From positions 62,001-126,000 of the forward strand of contig NZ_MSYM01000017.1 in assembly GCF_001938565.1 (NCBI RefSeq): 64,000 nucleotides of DNA, written 5' to 3'. The position numbers and the translations under genes are program-made. Below are positions 1-8,157 of this stretch, piece by piece; position 1 is the stretch's first letter, and the number at the start of each line of letters is the position of its first letter. This stretch comes from Rhodoferax antarcticus ANT.BR. GTDB taxonomy: Bacteria > Pseudomonadota > Gammaproteobacteria > Burkholderiales > Burkholderiaceae_C. The notes beneath the pieces were generated by a model, which was not told the origin of the DNA, did not search any database, and was given only the letters and a program-made list of their open reading frames with translations.

Positions 1-199
1 GGGCGACGGCCGCACCTACGACTACGTGGTGGCCTTGCGCGCAGTGCAAACCAGTGATTTCATGACCGCTGACTGGGCCGAGCTGCCTTATGCGCTACTC
101 AAGAAGGTGTCGAGCCGCATCATCAACGAAGTGCGCGGCATCAACCGTGTGACGTATGACGTGAGCAGCAAACCACCCGCCACTATCGAGTGGGAATAA
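1..199 (+). CDS. guaA: GMP synthase (glutamine-hydrolysing), C-terminal end only
   Basis: The last 65 codons of a gene that begins outside the window. The peptide contains the GMP synthase C-terminal dimerisation motifs [18 protein letters not shown] and the terminal PPATIEWE, which are very conserved in GuaA. The enzyme amidates XMP to GMP with glutamine and ATP in the cytoplasm. The reading frame starts at base 2 and ends with TAA. Only the fragment is seen, but the C-terminus is diagnostic. Confidence 0.93.
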   Translation, partial: GDGRTYDYVVALRAVQTSDFMTADWAELPYALLKKVSSRIINEVRGINRVTYDVSSKPPATIEWE

Positions 200-270
200 G
201 CCCTCAGCCATAACCCTTGGCAGCCAGGCGCGGCGCTGAGGCTGACCACCCATCTGCCTGGAGACATGTG

Positions 271-534
271 ATGCGCGCCATTTTCGGAGTTCTGGGTTTG
301 TTGACAGCTTTGGCGGTGACCGGCGTGCTGGTGCGCCAGCAGATGAAAACCACTCAACCCACTTTACCTACCTTACCCGCGCTGCAGCAGACGGGCGAAG
401 TTGGCTTAGCTGGCACAGACACAACCACCCTGCCATCGTCCGGCACACCCACGCAGCAAAGCCAGCAGATACAGCAACAGTACAAACAGGCGCTGGAAAA
501 TGCCCTGCAGGCGCGCCCCGTGCCTGACGACTAA
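271..534 (+). CDS. Small membrane-anchored protein of unknown function
   Basis: An 87-residue protein. The ATG is chosen because GGAG lies 7-10 bases upstream; the longer in-frame extension has no such site. Residues 3-21 are hydrophobic (IFGVLGLLTALAVTGVLV) and would act as a signal anchor. The rest is rich in Thr, Pro and Gln, with a QQSQQIQQQY stretch near the C-terminus that may form a short helix. It lies between guaA and tadA, 2 bases from the tadA start, so it is probably cotranscribed. I do not recognise a domain. The function is unknown; the location is likely the inner membrane with a periplasmic tail. Confidence 0.6.
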   Translation: MRAIFGVLGLLTALAVTGVLVRQQMKTTQPTLPTLPALQQTGEVGLAGTDTTTLPSSGTPTQQSQQIQQQYKQALENALQARPVPDD

Positions 535-536
535 CC

Positions 537-1586
537 GTGACGTCCGCCGAACACCCACCCGATACGCCAGACACGCTGTGGATGCGGGCCGCCCTAGAGC
601 AGGCGCAGGCAGCCGGTGCTGCGGGCGAAGTGCCCGTGGGCGCGGTAGTGGTGCTTGACGGACGCATCGTCGGCGTGGGCCGTAACGCTCCCGTCCACAC
701 GCATGACCCCACCGCTCACGCTGAAATTTTGGCCCTACGCGCCGCCGCCCAGCATCTGGGCAATTACCGGCTGGACAACTGTGAGCTGTTCGTGACGCTG
801 GAGCCGTGCACTATGTGCGCTGGTGCCATGTTGCACGCCCGCATCAAGCGCGTGGTGTTTGGTGCGTCTGACCTCAAAACCGGTGCAGCGGGCTCGGTCA
901 GCAACGTGTTTGAAATGCCAGAACTCAACCATCAGACGCAAGTGCAAGGCGGTGTGCTGCACCAGGTCTGTGCAGAACTGCTCCAGGACTTTTTCAAACA
1001 ACAGCGCTCCCGCAAGCAGTTTGATGCCGAGCAGACGGGCAGGGCGCTACGTGAAGATGCCCTGCGCACGCCAGAGAATTGCTTTGACGGCCTGCCTGAG
1101 TTTCCCGCGCCCTCTTTTTACGTCCATGATCTGCCGAGCTTGGCAGGCTTACGTTTGCACTATGTTGACACCGGCCCAGCGCACCAGATGGGCACGCTGC
1201 TGTGCCTTCACGGCACGCAGGAATGGAGCTATGCCTGGCGCAATCATGTCAAACAAGCGTGCGTTGCGCAGCAGCGCATGATCTGCCCAGACCTGATCGG
1301 TTTTGGCAGAAGTGACAAACCCAAAAAGCAGGCGTTTCACGCTTTGGCCTGGCAAGCGCAAGTGTTGATTGAGTTGATGGGGCGACTCGGCTTGGCGCCC
1401 GTGGAGCTGCGGGCGTCAGCAAACATGCTGCCACTGGCCCGGCAGTTGCAGGCCTTGGCACCCGACCAGGTGCTGCGTATCCTGGAGGCACAAACAGAGC
1501 CACTTGATGATGCCGCGCTCCAAGCACCGTTTCCAGATAAAGGTCACCGGGCGGGCCCACAAGCCTTTTCTTGCCTGAAAATCTAA
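537..1586 (+). CDS. tadA: tRNA adenosine(34) deaminase TadA fused to a degenerate alpha/beta-hydrolase region
   Basis: Residues 15-160 are a complete TadA domain that converts A34 to inosine in tRNA-Arg(ACG). The zinc ligands and catalytic Glu are visible as H61-A-E63 and P-C91-T-M-C94. After about residue 185 the protein resembles haloalkane-dehalogenase-like alpha/beta hydrolases: the oxyanion region LCLHGTQEWSYAW (about 222-234), PDLIGFGRSDKP (251-262), and a DKGH (334-337) like the catalytic His loop. Between them the nucleophile elbow and cap are missing, so the hydrolase part is much too short and should be inactive. Stand-alone TadA is usually 150-170 residues; this one is 349. Start is GTG; an ATG at 582 is an alternative. 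The two parts share one uninterrupted frame. Confidence 0.88.
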   Translation: MTSAEHPPDTPDTLWMRAALEQAQAAGAAGEVPVGAVVVLDGRIVGVGRNAPVHTHDPTAHAEILALRAAAQHLGNYRLDNCELFVTLEPCTMCAGAMLHARIKRVVFGASDLKTGAAGSVSNVFEMPELNHQTQVQGGVLHQVCAELLQDFFKQQRSRKQFDAEQTGRALREDALRTPENCFDGLPEFPAPSFYVHDLPSLAGLRLHYVDTGPAHQMGTLLCLHGTQEWSYAWRNHVKQACVAQQRMICPDLIGFGRSDKPKKQAFHALAWQAQVLIELMGRLGLAPVELRASANMLPLARQLQALAPDQVLRILEAQTEPLDDAALQAPFPDKGHRAGPQAFSCLKI

Positions 1587-1591
1587 TCCGT

Positions 1592-2587
1592 ATGAAAAAG
1601 CACATCTATATTTACTCACCCAGCGGCGCCGTGCGCGACAAGGCGGCGTTCAAACGTGGCATCAGGCGGCTGCAGACCTTGGGCCACGAGGTGGAGGTGG
1701 ATGAAGCCGCGCTGGCCAGCCATCAGCGCTTTGCCGGGGACGACGCCACCCGCCTGGCCGCCATCCACCGCGCTGCAGACAGCGGCGCTGATGTGGCGCT
1801 GATCGCACGCGGGGGTTATGGCTTGACGCGCCTGCTGTCCGACATTCGCTACAAAAAGGTTGCCAAGGCCATCGACAAAGGCATGCTGTTTGTGGGCATG
1901 AGTGACTTCACTGCGTTTCAAAGCGCCGTGCTGGCTAAAACCGGCGCGGTGACCTGGGCTGGCCCGGCGCTTGGTGAAGGGTTTGGCGTGGACGGCACAC
2001 CTGATGACATCATGGAAGCCTGTTTTGACGACCTATTGTGTGGACAAGGCGAGGGCGCTGGCTGGCGGCAGTCACGCATGGCCGCAGTCAACGATACAAA
2101 AATAATAGCTGCCGACGCAGACGCCATAAGGGCTGAAGGCACTTTTTATGTTGAAGATGCTGTTTTATGGGGTGGTAACTTGACGGTGCTCAGCAGCCTG
2201 CTGGGCACGCCTTATTTCCCGAAAATCAAGGGTGGCATCCTGTTTCTGGAAGACGTGGCAGAGCACCCTTACCGGATTGAGCGCATGCTGACGCAGCTAC
2301 TGTACGCAGGTGTTCTAAAGCGTCAAAAAGCGATTTTGCTGGGTCAATTTACCGAATTTAAACTGACGCCGCACGACCGGGGCTTCAACATGACCACCGT
2401 GACGCAGTGGCTGCGCCAAAACGTCAAGGCCCCGGTGCTGACCAATCTGCCGTATGGCCACGTCCCCACCAAAGTGCTGCTTCCGGTTGGCGCCAAGACC
2501 GATCTGAGTGTTGATTCACGCGATGTCTTGCTGGTCTGGGGGCATCTTTCGGGAGGCCCGCAAAGTTCGCCTAAACTCCCGTCATGA
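1592..2587 (+). CDS. ldcA: LD-carboxypeptidase, peptidase family S66
   Basis: A 331-residue S66 serine peptidase that in this family trims the terminal D-Ala from murein tetrapeptides during cell-wall recycling (or acts as an MccF-like immunity peptidase). Seen: N-terminal YIYSPSG, the RGGYGLTRLL strand-turn at about 73-82, and the nucleophile Ser104 in FVGMSDFTAF. The ATG at 1592 lies just after the tadA stop; the upstream TTG overlaps tadA and lacks support. Residues about 169-186 are encoded by a stretch that matches the dispersed repeat described below, so that loop may be a lineage-specific addition. Family length is about 300-340 residues, so the protein is full length. Confidence 0.88.
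   Translation: MKKHIYIYSPSGAVRDKAAFKRGIRRLQTLGHEVEVDEAALASHQRFAGDDATRLAAIHRAADSGADVALIARGGYGLTRLLSDIRYKKVAKAIDKGMLFVGMSDFTAFQSAVLAKTGAVTWAGPALGEGFGVDGTPDDIMEACFDDLLCGQGEGAGWRQSRMAAVNDTKIIAADADAIRAEGTFYVEDAVLWGGNLTVLSSLLGTPYFPKIKGGILFLEDVAEHPYRIERMLTQLLYAGVLKRQKAILLGQFTEFKLTPHDRGFNMTTVTQWLRQNVKAPVLTNLPYGHVPTKVLLPVGAKTDLSVDSRDVLLVWGHLSGGPQSSPKLPS
2097..2153 (+). repeat. Dispersed repeat copy inside ldcA, sense orientation
   Basis: The stretch AAAATAATAGCTGCC followed by CATAAGGGCTGAAGGCACTT aligns with the intergenic consensus, including the AATAATAGCTGC left end seen in the copy near 50550. In frame, it encodes KIIAADADAIRAEGTFYV. Confidence 0.65.
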
Positions 2588-2606
2588 CCACTGGAAGCCA
2601 CCGGAA

Positions 2607-3518
2607 ATGAGCGTTCAATCGACCGTCGTTTTTGCCGATTTGTATGGGAGCACCGGCGTTTTTGAAGCCTTGGGCAACGCGAAGGCGACCGAGGTCGTCA
2701 CGCAGGCGACCGCGTGGGTGGCACAACGCTGTAGCGCCCACGGCGGTAGGGTGGTCAAGTTTCTGGGTGATGGGGTACTTATCCTGTTTGAGGACAGCAC
2801 CAAGGCTGTCTTGGCGGTGATGGACCTGCAGCACGCCTACCAACAACTGCTCGGGCGAATGCCGCCCAAGGCCTACATGCCGCTGCGCATCGGCGTGGCC
2901 CGGGGTGGGGTGGAAATCGTCGCTGACGACTGCTACGGCGACGCTGTCAACATTGCTGCCCGCCTAAGTGAGCTGACCGGGCCGCACCAAATCTGGGTCA
3001 ACAGTGACGCGGTTCAGGACGGATTTGACCTGCCTGACGAACGTTTTCGCATGCTCGGGCCGATTCACATCCGCGGCCGGGCCGAACCCTGCAGAGTGTT
3101 TCAGGTGGAGTGGCAGGACAACCTGGGCTCCGAGCAGTTGACCCTCCACGCAGGCTTCGAGCCTTCCAAAATGGGGGGTCGCGACGCTTTGGGTGTGCAT
3201 ATCGAACTGCGCTGGAGGGATCAAAAAAGCGATTTCAACGCCTTTGATCTGCCGCTGCACATTGGTCGAACTCACCAGGCGGAGTTTGTTGTGTCCGATG
3301 CCCGGGTGTCACGCACACACGCCCGGCTGGACTGGCGCAATGGCAGCGTGGTGCTGGTTGACCTGAGCTCTTTTGGGTGCTGGGTGCGGTTTGCAGGCAG
3401 TGGAACGACCTTGTTGCTGCGCCGCGAGGAGTGCGTCCTGCACGGCAAAGGTGACATCGCTCTGGGAACATCCTTTAGCGATCCGACCGCACCAGTGGTT
3501 GAGTTTGCGGTGACTTGA
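2607..3518 (+). CDS. Class III adenylate/guanylate cyclase-like domain with C-terminal FHA domain
   Basis: 303 residues. Residues 5-165 form a class III nucleotidyl cyclase homology domain: the first metal-binding Asp is D11 in VFADLYGST and the second is D55 in KFLGDGVLILF. Residues about 210-300 form an FHA phosphothreonine-binding domain, with GRTHQAEFVV and the SRTHARL core. The arrangement suggests a soluble signalling protein that makes a cyclic nucleotide, or senses one, and docks to a phosphorylated partner. Start ATG is preceded by GGAA. The C-terminus carries the hairpin that spans the stop codon. Whether the cyclase is active cannot be judged here. A PP2C phosphatase lies 31 kb away, not adjacent. 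Confidence 0.82.
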   Translation: MSVQSTVVFADLYGSTGVFEALGNAKATEVVTQATAWVAQRCSAHGGRVVKFLGDGVLILFEDSTKAVLAVMDLQHAYQQLLGRMPPKAYMPLRIGVARGGVEIVADDCYGDAVNIAARLSELTGPHQIWVNSDAVQDGFDLPDERFRMLGPIHIRGRAEPCRVFQVEWQDNLGSEQLTLHAGFEPSKMGGRDALGVHIELRWRDQKSDFNAFDLPLHIGRTHQAEFVVSDARVSRTHARLDWRNGSVVLVDLSSFGCWVRFAGSGTTLLLRREECVLHGKGDIALGTSFSDPTAPVVEFAVT

Positions 3519-3530
3519 GGAAGTCACCGT
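3509..3530 (+). terminator. Hairpin spanning the stop codon of the cyclase-FHA gene
   Basis: A perfect 9-bp stem, CGGTGACTT / AAGTCACCG, with loop GAGG. The TGA stop lies in the stem and loop. It is followed by TTCTAAAA, only a weak U tract. A second perfect inverted repeat, CATCGTA-TCTAC-TACGATG, lies at 3571-3589 in the same convergent gap. Together they probably separate the converging transcripts. Confidence 0.45.
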
Positions 3531-3596
3531 TCTAAAAACCACTTCGCGACACGTAACTTAACATAATATACATCGTATCTACTACGATGCAGTCGT

Positions 3597-4277
3597 TCAC
3601 CAAGTCCCACGTGAATGGCTGGCACGCACAAACGCGGAAATGATTTGCGCAGACTCTTCCCGATTGGCCTTATGTGCAAAATCCAGCGCGTTTAGACCCA
3701 AGTCGTTTTTCAGCATGGGGTCTGCGCCAGCCTCCAGCAGCAGTTTGACAGCCTGTGGCGTGCCGTAGTGCGCGGCCATCATCAGTGGCGTGCTGCCGTT
3801 GGGTGACGCTGCGTCGATGTAGGCGTATTCACCCAGTAGCATCGTCATCACCGCTAGGTGGCCTTTGGTGGCGGCGTAATGCAGCGGCGTCCAGCCGGGT
3901 TTGTTCACGTCGGCATTTTTTTCGATCAACATGCGGCACAGGCGTTCGTTACCAGCTAGCGCTGCCAGCATCAGCGGGCTTTCGCCAGCGGCGTTGCGCA
4001 CCTCTGCGTTGGTTTGCGGCCAGCGAATCAGTGCTTCTGCGACTTTCAAAGAGTCCAGTTTGACCGCCAGCAGCAAGCCTGGAATGCCCGCCGGGTCCAC
4101 GGTGTTGGGGTCAAAACCACGCTGCAACAGGCGCGTAACCTGGGCTGCATTGTCTTGTTGGATAGCCTCAAAAAAATCGTAGTAAGAGCCTGCATGCACT
4201 GGCGAAAAACCAAACAAAACAACTAGATACAGAAACTTCTTAAGGTGATATAGCAGCATACAGCCAGGCGATTTCAT
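3597..4277 (-). CDS. Exported ankyrin-repeat protein
   Basis: 226 residues with an N-terminal signal peptide (hydrophobic FLYLVVLFGFSPVHA, cleavage likely after HAG or HA). Ankyrin repeats follow, recognisable as GESPLMLAALAGNERLC, GWTPLHYAATKGHLAVM, GSTPLMMAAHYGTPQAV and LGLNALDFAHKAN, so most of the mature protein is a repeat scaffold for protein binding in the periplasm. Its ATG overlaps the tatD stop (ATGA), which implies translational coupling to tatD. Specific partner unknown. Confidence 0.85.
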   Translation of the reverse strand: MKSPGCMLLYHLKKFLYLVVLFGFSPVHAGSYYDFFEAIQQDNAAQVTRLLQRGFDPNTVDPAGIPGLLLAVKLDSLKVAEALIRWPQTNAEVRNAAGESPLMLAALAGNERLCRMLIEKNADVNKPGWTPLHYAATKGHLAVMTMLLGEYAYIDAASPNGSTPLMMAAHYGTPQAVKLLLEAGADPMLKNDLGLNALDFAHKANREESAQIISAFVRASHSRGTW

Positions 4278-5068
4278 GCAGAGACTCCCTTGAAAAGGCG
4301 ATCAAAGTTGTCGCTGGTCAGGCTGGCGATCTCTTCGATGCTGACACCACGCAACTCAGCGAGTTTTTGGGCGACAAAAGGGACATAGGACGGGTTGTTG
4401 GTTTTGCCTCGGTACGGCATGGGCGCCAGATACGGGCTGTCGGTCTCGATTAGCAGGCGGTCTAGCGGCACAAGGGCTGCCACATCCCGAATAGTTTGCG
4501 CGCTTTTGAACGTCAGGATGCCGGAGAACGAAATGTAAAAACCCAGTTCCAGCGCCGCTTTGGCCAAGCTCCAGTCTTCTGTAAAACAGTGAAAAACACC
4601 GCCTGCGCTGCCGGCAGAGCCGTCTTCGCCCTCCTCGCGCAAAACCTGCAAGATGTCTTCCGAGGCGCTGCGGGTGTGGATCACCAGCGGTTTGCCCAGT
4701 TGCTGTGCGGCGCGGATGTGCAGGCGAAAACGCTCTCGCTGCCAGTGCATGTCGGCCACGCTGCGGCCATTCAGACGGTAGTAATCCAACCCGGTCTCGC
4801 CAATACCGACCACACGCGGGAGAGCCCCGAAGCGCAGCAAATCCTCCAGCGTGGGCTCTTGCACACCTTCGTTGTCGGGGTGAACGCCTACGGTGGCCCA
4901 CAGGTTGGGGTGCTGAAGGGCGAGTTGATGGACGCCTTCAAACTCCTCCAGCGTGGTGCAAATGCACAGGGCGCGTGTCACCCGTGCCTGCGACATGGCC
5001 TGCAAAATGGCTGGCAGGTTGCAACAAAGCTCAGGAAAATTCAAATGGCAATGGGAGTCTGTGAACAT
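4274..5068 (-). CDS. tatD: TatD family metal-dependent hydrolase (DNase)
   Basis: 264 residues, full length for the TatD/YcfH family of TIM-barrel deoxyribonucleases. Metal-binding motifs are visible: DSHCHLNF at the N-terminus, GIGETGLDYYR, LVIHTRSASED, VFHCFTE and ETDSPYLAPMPYRG near the C-terminus. It acts in the cytoplasm on DNA 3' ends in studied members; the physiological role is not settled. It lies downstream of holB and pilZ in one minus-strand run, an order shared with many proteobacteria. Confidence 0.93.
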   Translation of the reverse strand: MFTDSHCHLNFPELCCNLPAILQAMSQARVTRALCICTTLEEFEGVHQLALQHPNLWATVGVHPDNEGVQEPTLEDLLRFGALPRVVGIGETGLDYYRLNGRSVADMHWQRERFRLHIRAAQQLGKPLVIHTRSASEDILQVLREEGEDGSAGSAGGVFHCFTEDWSLAKAALELGFYISFSGILTFKSAQTIRDVAALVPLDRLLIETDSPYLAPMPYRGKTNNPSYVPFVAQKLAELRGVSIEEIASLTSDNFDRLFKGVSA

Positions 5069-5113
5069 GCTTGTGCAAAGGTGAAAACCCGCCCTACAGC
5101 CGGGCGGACAGGC

Positions 5114-5485
5114 TCAGATGGTTTGCGTCTGGCGATCAGAGGCGAGTTGCCCGCCCAAAATCTCTTCGATCTTGAGCTTGAGCGTGCGGGCGATGTCGTC
5201 CTTGGGAAAGCGGATGCCGACACCTTGTGTGCGGCCGTGCGACGCTTTGGCAGGCGTCACCCAAGCCACTTTGCCGGCAATCGGGTAACGCTGCGGCTCA
5301 TCAGGCAGCGAGATCAACACATACACCGAATCGCCCAACTGGTAATCGCGGTTGGTGGGAATGAACATACCACCCTCAGTAAACAAGGGAATAAAGGCCG
5401 CGTACAGCGCCGATTTTTCCTTAACTGCCAACTGGATCACGCTGGGGCGTGGGGTGCCTGGTGAGTGGTAGACAGGGACGTTCAT
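5114..5485 (-). CDS. pilZ: PilZ domain protein, type IV pilus type
   Basis: 123 residues. The pattern LAVKEKSALYAAFIPLF, GGMFIPT, LGDSVYVLISL and GKVAWVTPA matches the original pilus-assembly PilZ subfamily, which lacks the RxxxR c-di-GMP motif at the N-terminus; no such motif is seen here. It is needed for type IV pilus assembly with PilB/FimX in Pseudomonas and Xanthomonas. Position next to holB is the same as in Pseudomonas. The start overlaps the holB stop (ATGA). Confidence 0.9.
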   Translation of the reverse strand: MNVPVYHSPGTPRPSVIQLAVKEKSALYAAFIPLFTEGGMFIPTNRDYQLGDSVYVLISLPDEPQRYPIAGKVAWVTPAKASHGRTQGVGIRFPKDDIARTLKLKIEEILGGQLASDRQTQTI

Positions 5486-6504
5486 GGTCTGGAGTTTAGA
5501 GCCAATTGCGCCTGGCTGAGAAGCGCCTCCTGCATCAAGCCAGGGTTGAAGGGGTGCTCAACCGTGCGACGCGTGTTACCCAGTGATTTAGCCCAGGCGG
5601 TCAAACTCTGCCAGGAGCCGCCCTTGGGCAAATCAGCCGCTGCAAAAAAGCGCGGCTGCGCACCGGCTTTGACGGCCAGCAGGTCGTGACACAGCTTGTG
5701 CAGGGCATCAACGGTTTGTGCCGGTGTCCAGTCCTTGAACACACTGACATCACCACGCTGCACCGCTTTGGGCAGCAAACGCCAGCGCTCACCCACCGGT
5801 GCCATCTGCAGCGCGTCGGCCGGGCGGCCACCGGCGGCGCGCAGCAGCACGCTGGCTTGTGCAGCCGCCAAACCTTGGGACTGCAGCCAATGCAGCGCAC
5901 TGACTGGGTCGGGCCAGGTCATGGTGTGGCCCAGGCAGCGGCTGCGGATGGTCGGCAGCAGCAGGTGGGCGGCATCGGTGGCCAGCACAAATTTCACATC
6001 ACCGGCAGGCTCTTCCAGGGTTTTCAGCAGCGCGTTGGCGGTGAACACGTTCATGCGCTCTGCGGGGAAGACCAGCACCGCCTTGCCGCGGCCACGGGCG
6101 CTGGTACGCTGCGCAAACTCGACCGTGTCACGCATGGCTTCGACACGAATTTCTTTGCTGGGCTTGCGCTTCTTGCTATCAATCTCAGACTGCGCTTTTT
6201 CGCTCAAGGGCCAGCCTAGGTCCAGCAACACGGTCTCGGGCATCAACACACACAGATCGGCATGGGCACGCACGTCGATGGCGTGACAACTGGCGCACAC
6301 GCCGCAGGCACCTTGGGGCGTGGGCTGATCGCATAACCAGGCGCGCGCCAGTGCCAGCGCCAACGCGTATTGACCCAGACCCGACGGCCCGGCCAGCAGC
6401 CAGGCATGCCCGCGCTGGGCCAGCAGGCTCTGCGCCTGCTCGGCGATCCATGGCGCCAAAACGTTGGGGCCGGTCGACGCGGCGGGCGTTGCGGACGTGC
6501 TCAC
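5482..6504 (-). CDS. holB: DNA polymerase III subunit delta prime
   Basis: 340 residues from the GTG at 6504, whose GTGA overlaps the tmk stop; a longer frame from 6549 would run through the tmk end and is unlikely. It is a clamp-loader AAA+ subunit: [15 protein letters not shown] is a degenerate P-loop, [11 protein letters not shown] holds the zinc Cys cluster, and [18 protein letters not shown] and IRSRC are the sensor and SRC motifs. It loads the beta clamp onto DNA at the replication fork. Translational coupling to tmk and pilZ is shown by the short overlaps. Confidence 0.92.
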   Translation of the reverse strand: MSTSATPAASTGPNVLAPWIAEQAQSLLAQRGHAWLLAGPSGLGQYALALALARAWLCDQPTPQGACGVCASCHAIDVRAHADLCVLMPETVLLDLGWPLSEKAQSEIDSKKRKPSKEIRVEAMRDTVEFAQRTSARGRGKAVLVFPAERMNVFTANALLKTLEEPAGDVKFVLATDAAHLLLPTIRSRCLGHTMTWPDPVSALHWLQSQGLAAAQASVLLRAAGGRPADALQMAPVGERWRLLPKAVQRGDVSVFKDWTPAQTVDALHKLCHDLLAVKAGAQPRFFAAADLPKGGSWQSLTAWAKSLGNTRRTVEHPFNPGLMQEALLSQAQLALNSRP

Positions 6505-7148
6505 ACCAGCCAGCCTTTTTGCTGCACGGCTTGCAAGACCGACAGCCACACCGTTTCACGCGGGTTGTCAGCGGCGATACGCGCAAAGCGGCCGGGGTCA
6601 GCTTGAAGACGCTGCGCGTAGCCATGACTGACGCGGTCAAAAAAAGCCGCGCTTTGCGACTCAAATTTGTCTGGCACGCGCGCACCCGCCAGCCGCTGCG
6701 CCGCAATCTCGGGGTCCAGTTCAAACCACAGAGTTAGATCGGGTTGACGAACAAAATCACCCTCTAGCCCTTGTACAGTCTGCACCAAGCGCTCTAAATA
6801 CAAGAGCGTTTGCCAGTCGTAACCGCGCCCGCTGCCTTGGTAGGCAAAGGTGGCATCGGTAAAACGGTCGCTAATCACCACCTCGCCGCGCGCCAGTGCG
6901 GGTTCGATCAGTTGCTGCAGGTGCTCGCGCCGGGCGGCAAACACCAGCATGACTTCGGTGAGCGAATCTATCGTGTCGTTGAGGATGATGGCGCGCAATT
7001 TCTCAGCCAGCGGCGTGCCGCCAGGCTCGCGGGTGAGGGTGACCACCCTGCCCTGCGCCTCAAAAGCGCGCGCCAAGGCGCCGAGATGGGTGGACTTGCC
7101 GGCCCCGTCGATGCCTTCAAAACTGATAAAAAGTCCGCGCTTTTTCAT
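6501..7148 (-). CDS. tmk: Thymidylate kinase
   Basis: 215 residues. The P-loop [11 protein letters not shown], the [15 protein letters not shown] motif and [16 protein letters not shown] are classic Tmk. It phosphorylates dTMP to dTDP. Residues around [11 protein letters not shown] (roughly 120-135) are encoded by a stretch matching the dispersed repeat, in frame. The C-terminus overlaps holB by four bases, and mltG lies immediately upstream. Confidence 0.95.
   Translation of the reverse strand: MKKRGLFISFEGIDGAGKSTHLGALARAFEAQGRVVTLTREPGGTPLAEKLRAIILNDTIDSLTEVMLVFAARREHLQQLIEPALARGEVVISDRFTDATFAYQGSGRGYDWQTLLYLERLVQTVQGLEGDFVRQPDLTLWFELDPEIAAQRLAGARVPDKFESQSAAFFDRVSHGYAQRLQADPGRFARIAADNPRETVWLSVLQAVQQKGWLV
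6752..6808 (-). repeat. Dispersed repeat copy inside tmk, sense orientation
   Basis: On the minus strand it reads ...GAGCGCTTGGTGCAGACTG then ACAAGGGCTAGAGGGTGATT, matching the intergenic consensus (GAGCTACTAGCGCTTAT ... AAGGGCTAGAGGCTGATTT). The frame is kept and encodes [14 protein letters not shown]. Some similarity to conserved Tmk sequence at the left end makes the left boundary uncertain. Confidence 0.5.
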
Positions 7149-7173
7149 GGAAAAATGCTATTAAGGTAAGAGC

Positions 7174-8157
7174 TCATCGCCCAAGCTGGTACTTGGATAC
7201 CGCCCGATTATGGGCGTCAAGTGATTCACTGAACTGGCTGTTGCCATCACCCTTGGCCACAAAGTACAGGGCGCGGCTTTTGGCGGGCTGGGCAGCGGCC
7301 AGCAGCGAAGCCTTGCCGGGCATCGAAATCGGTGTGGGTGGCAGGCCAGCGCGGGTGTAAGTGTTCCACGGCGTGTCGGCCAGCAGGTCACGGCGGCGCA
7401 GGTTGCCGTCAAACTTGTCGCCCAAGCCGTAGATCACCGTGGGGTCGGTTTGCAGCATCATGCCAATGCGCAGCCGGTTGGTGAAGACCGAGGCAATCAT
7501 GGCGCGGTCGCTGGCGCGGCCAGTTTCCTTCTCGATGATGCTCGCCAGGATCAGCAGCTCCTCGGGCGTTTTCAGGGGGTTGTCGCTTTGGCGGGTTTGC
7601 CAGGCGGCATCCAGATGCCGGTCCATGGCGTGCAATGCGCGCTGCAGCACCGCCAAGTCGCTACTGCCTTTGGTGTAGGTGTAGGTATCGGGATAAAAAC
7701 GCCCCTCGGGAGCGATGCCCGGACGCTCCAGCTTTTGCATGATCAAATCAGGCGCTAGCCCTTGTGTATCAGGCGCAAGCTGCTCTGCTTTTTGAAGTAT
7801 TTGGCGGAATTGTTTAAAGGTCAATCCTTCCACCAGAGTCACCGCGCGCAGAGCCTCTTCACCGCGCACCAGTTTGGACAGCAGGCTGCGCGGGGTCACG
7901 TCGCCCTGCAATTCGTAGCTGCCCGCCCGGATTCGGCGCGAGTCGCCAGAGAGGCGAAACCACCAGTACAGCAGATGCGGCGAGGTCAACACGCCCGCAT
8001 CAACCGCGTCTTGCGCCACGCCGCGCGCACTCGTTCCGGGCTCAATCGACAAGTCAACGACCGGCGTGCGCAAGCTCAAGGGCTGGTGGGTCCACCAAAG
8101 CCCGCTGCCGCCTACGGCCAGAATTACCACCAAAATAATGCTTAAAAGTCGTCGCAC
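7174..8157 (-). CDS. mltG: Endolytic murein transglycosylase MltG
   Basis: 327 residues (YceG-like). An N-terminal membrane anchor (LLSIILVVILAVGGSGLWW) is followed by a LysM-like region and the catalytic domain with LASIIEKETGR (catalytic Glu), RLRIGMMLQTDPTVIYG and YNTYTRAGLPPTPI-type motif (NTYTRAGLPPTPISMPG). It cleaves nascent glycan strands at the inner membrane. Residues encoded near 7741-7795 derive from a dispersed repeat copy. The start lies 14 bases from the divergent ygfZ start. Confidence 0.93.
   Translation of the reverse strand: MRRLLSIILVVILAVGGSGLWWTHQPLSLRTPVVDLSIEPGTSARGVAQDAVDAGVLTSPHLLYWWFRLSGDSRRIRAGSYELQGDVTPRSLLSKLVRGEEALRAVTLVEGLTFKQFRQILQKAEQLAPDTQGLAPDLIMQKLERPGIAPEGRFYPDTYTYTKGSSDLAVLQRALHAMDRHLDAAWQTRQSDNPLKTPEELLILASIIEKETGRASDRAMIASVFTNRLRIGMMLQTDPTVIYGLGDKFDGNLRRRDLLADTPWNTYTRAGLPPTPISMPGKASLLAAAQPAKSRALYFVAKGDGNSQFSESLDAHNRAVSKYQLGR
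7741..7797 (-). repeat. Dispersed repeat copy inside mltG, sense orientation
   Basis: Minus-strand reading AAAAGCAGAGCAGCTTGCG then ACAAGGGCTAGCGCCTGATT aligns end to end with the intergenic copies. It is in frame and encodes KAEQLAPDTQGLAPDLI in the region between the LysM-like part and the catalytic domain. Confidence 0.65.
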
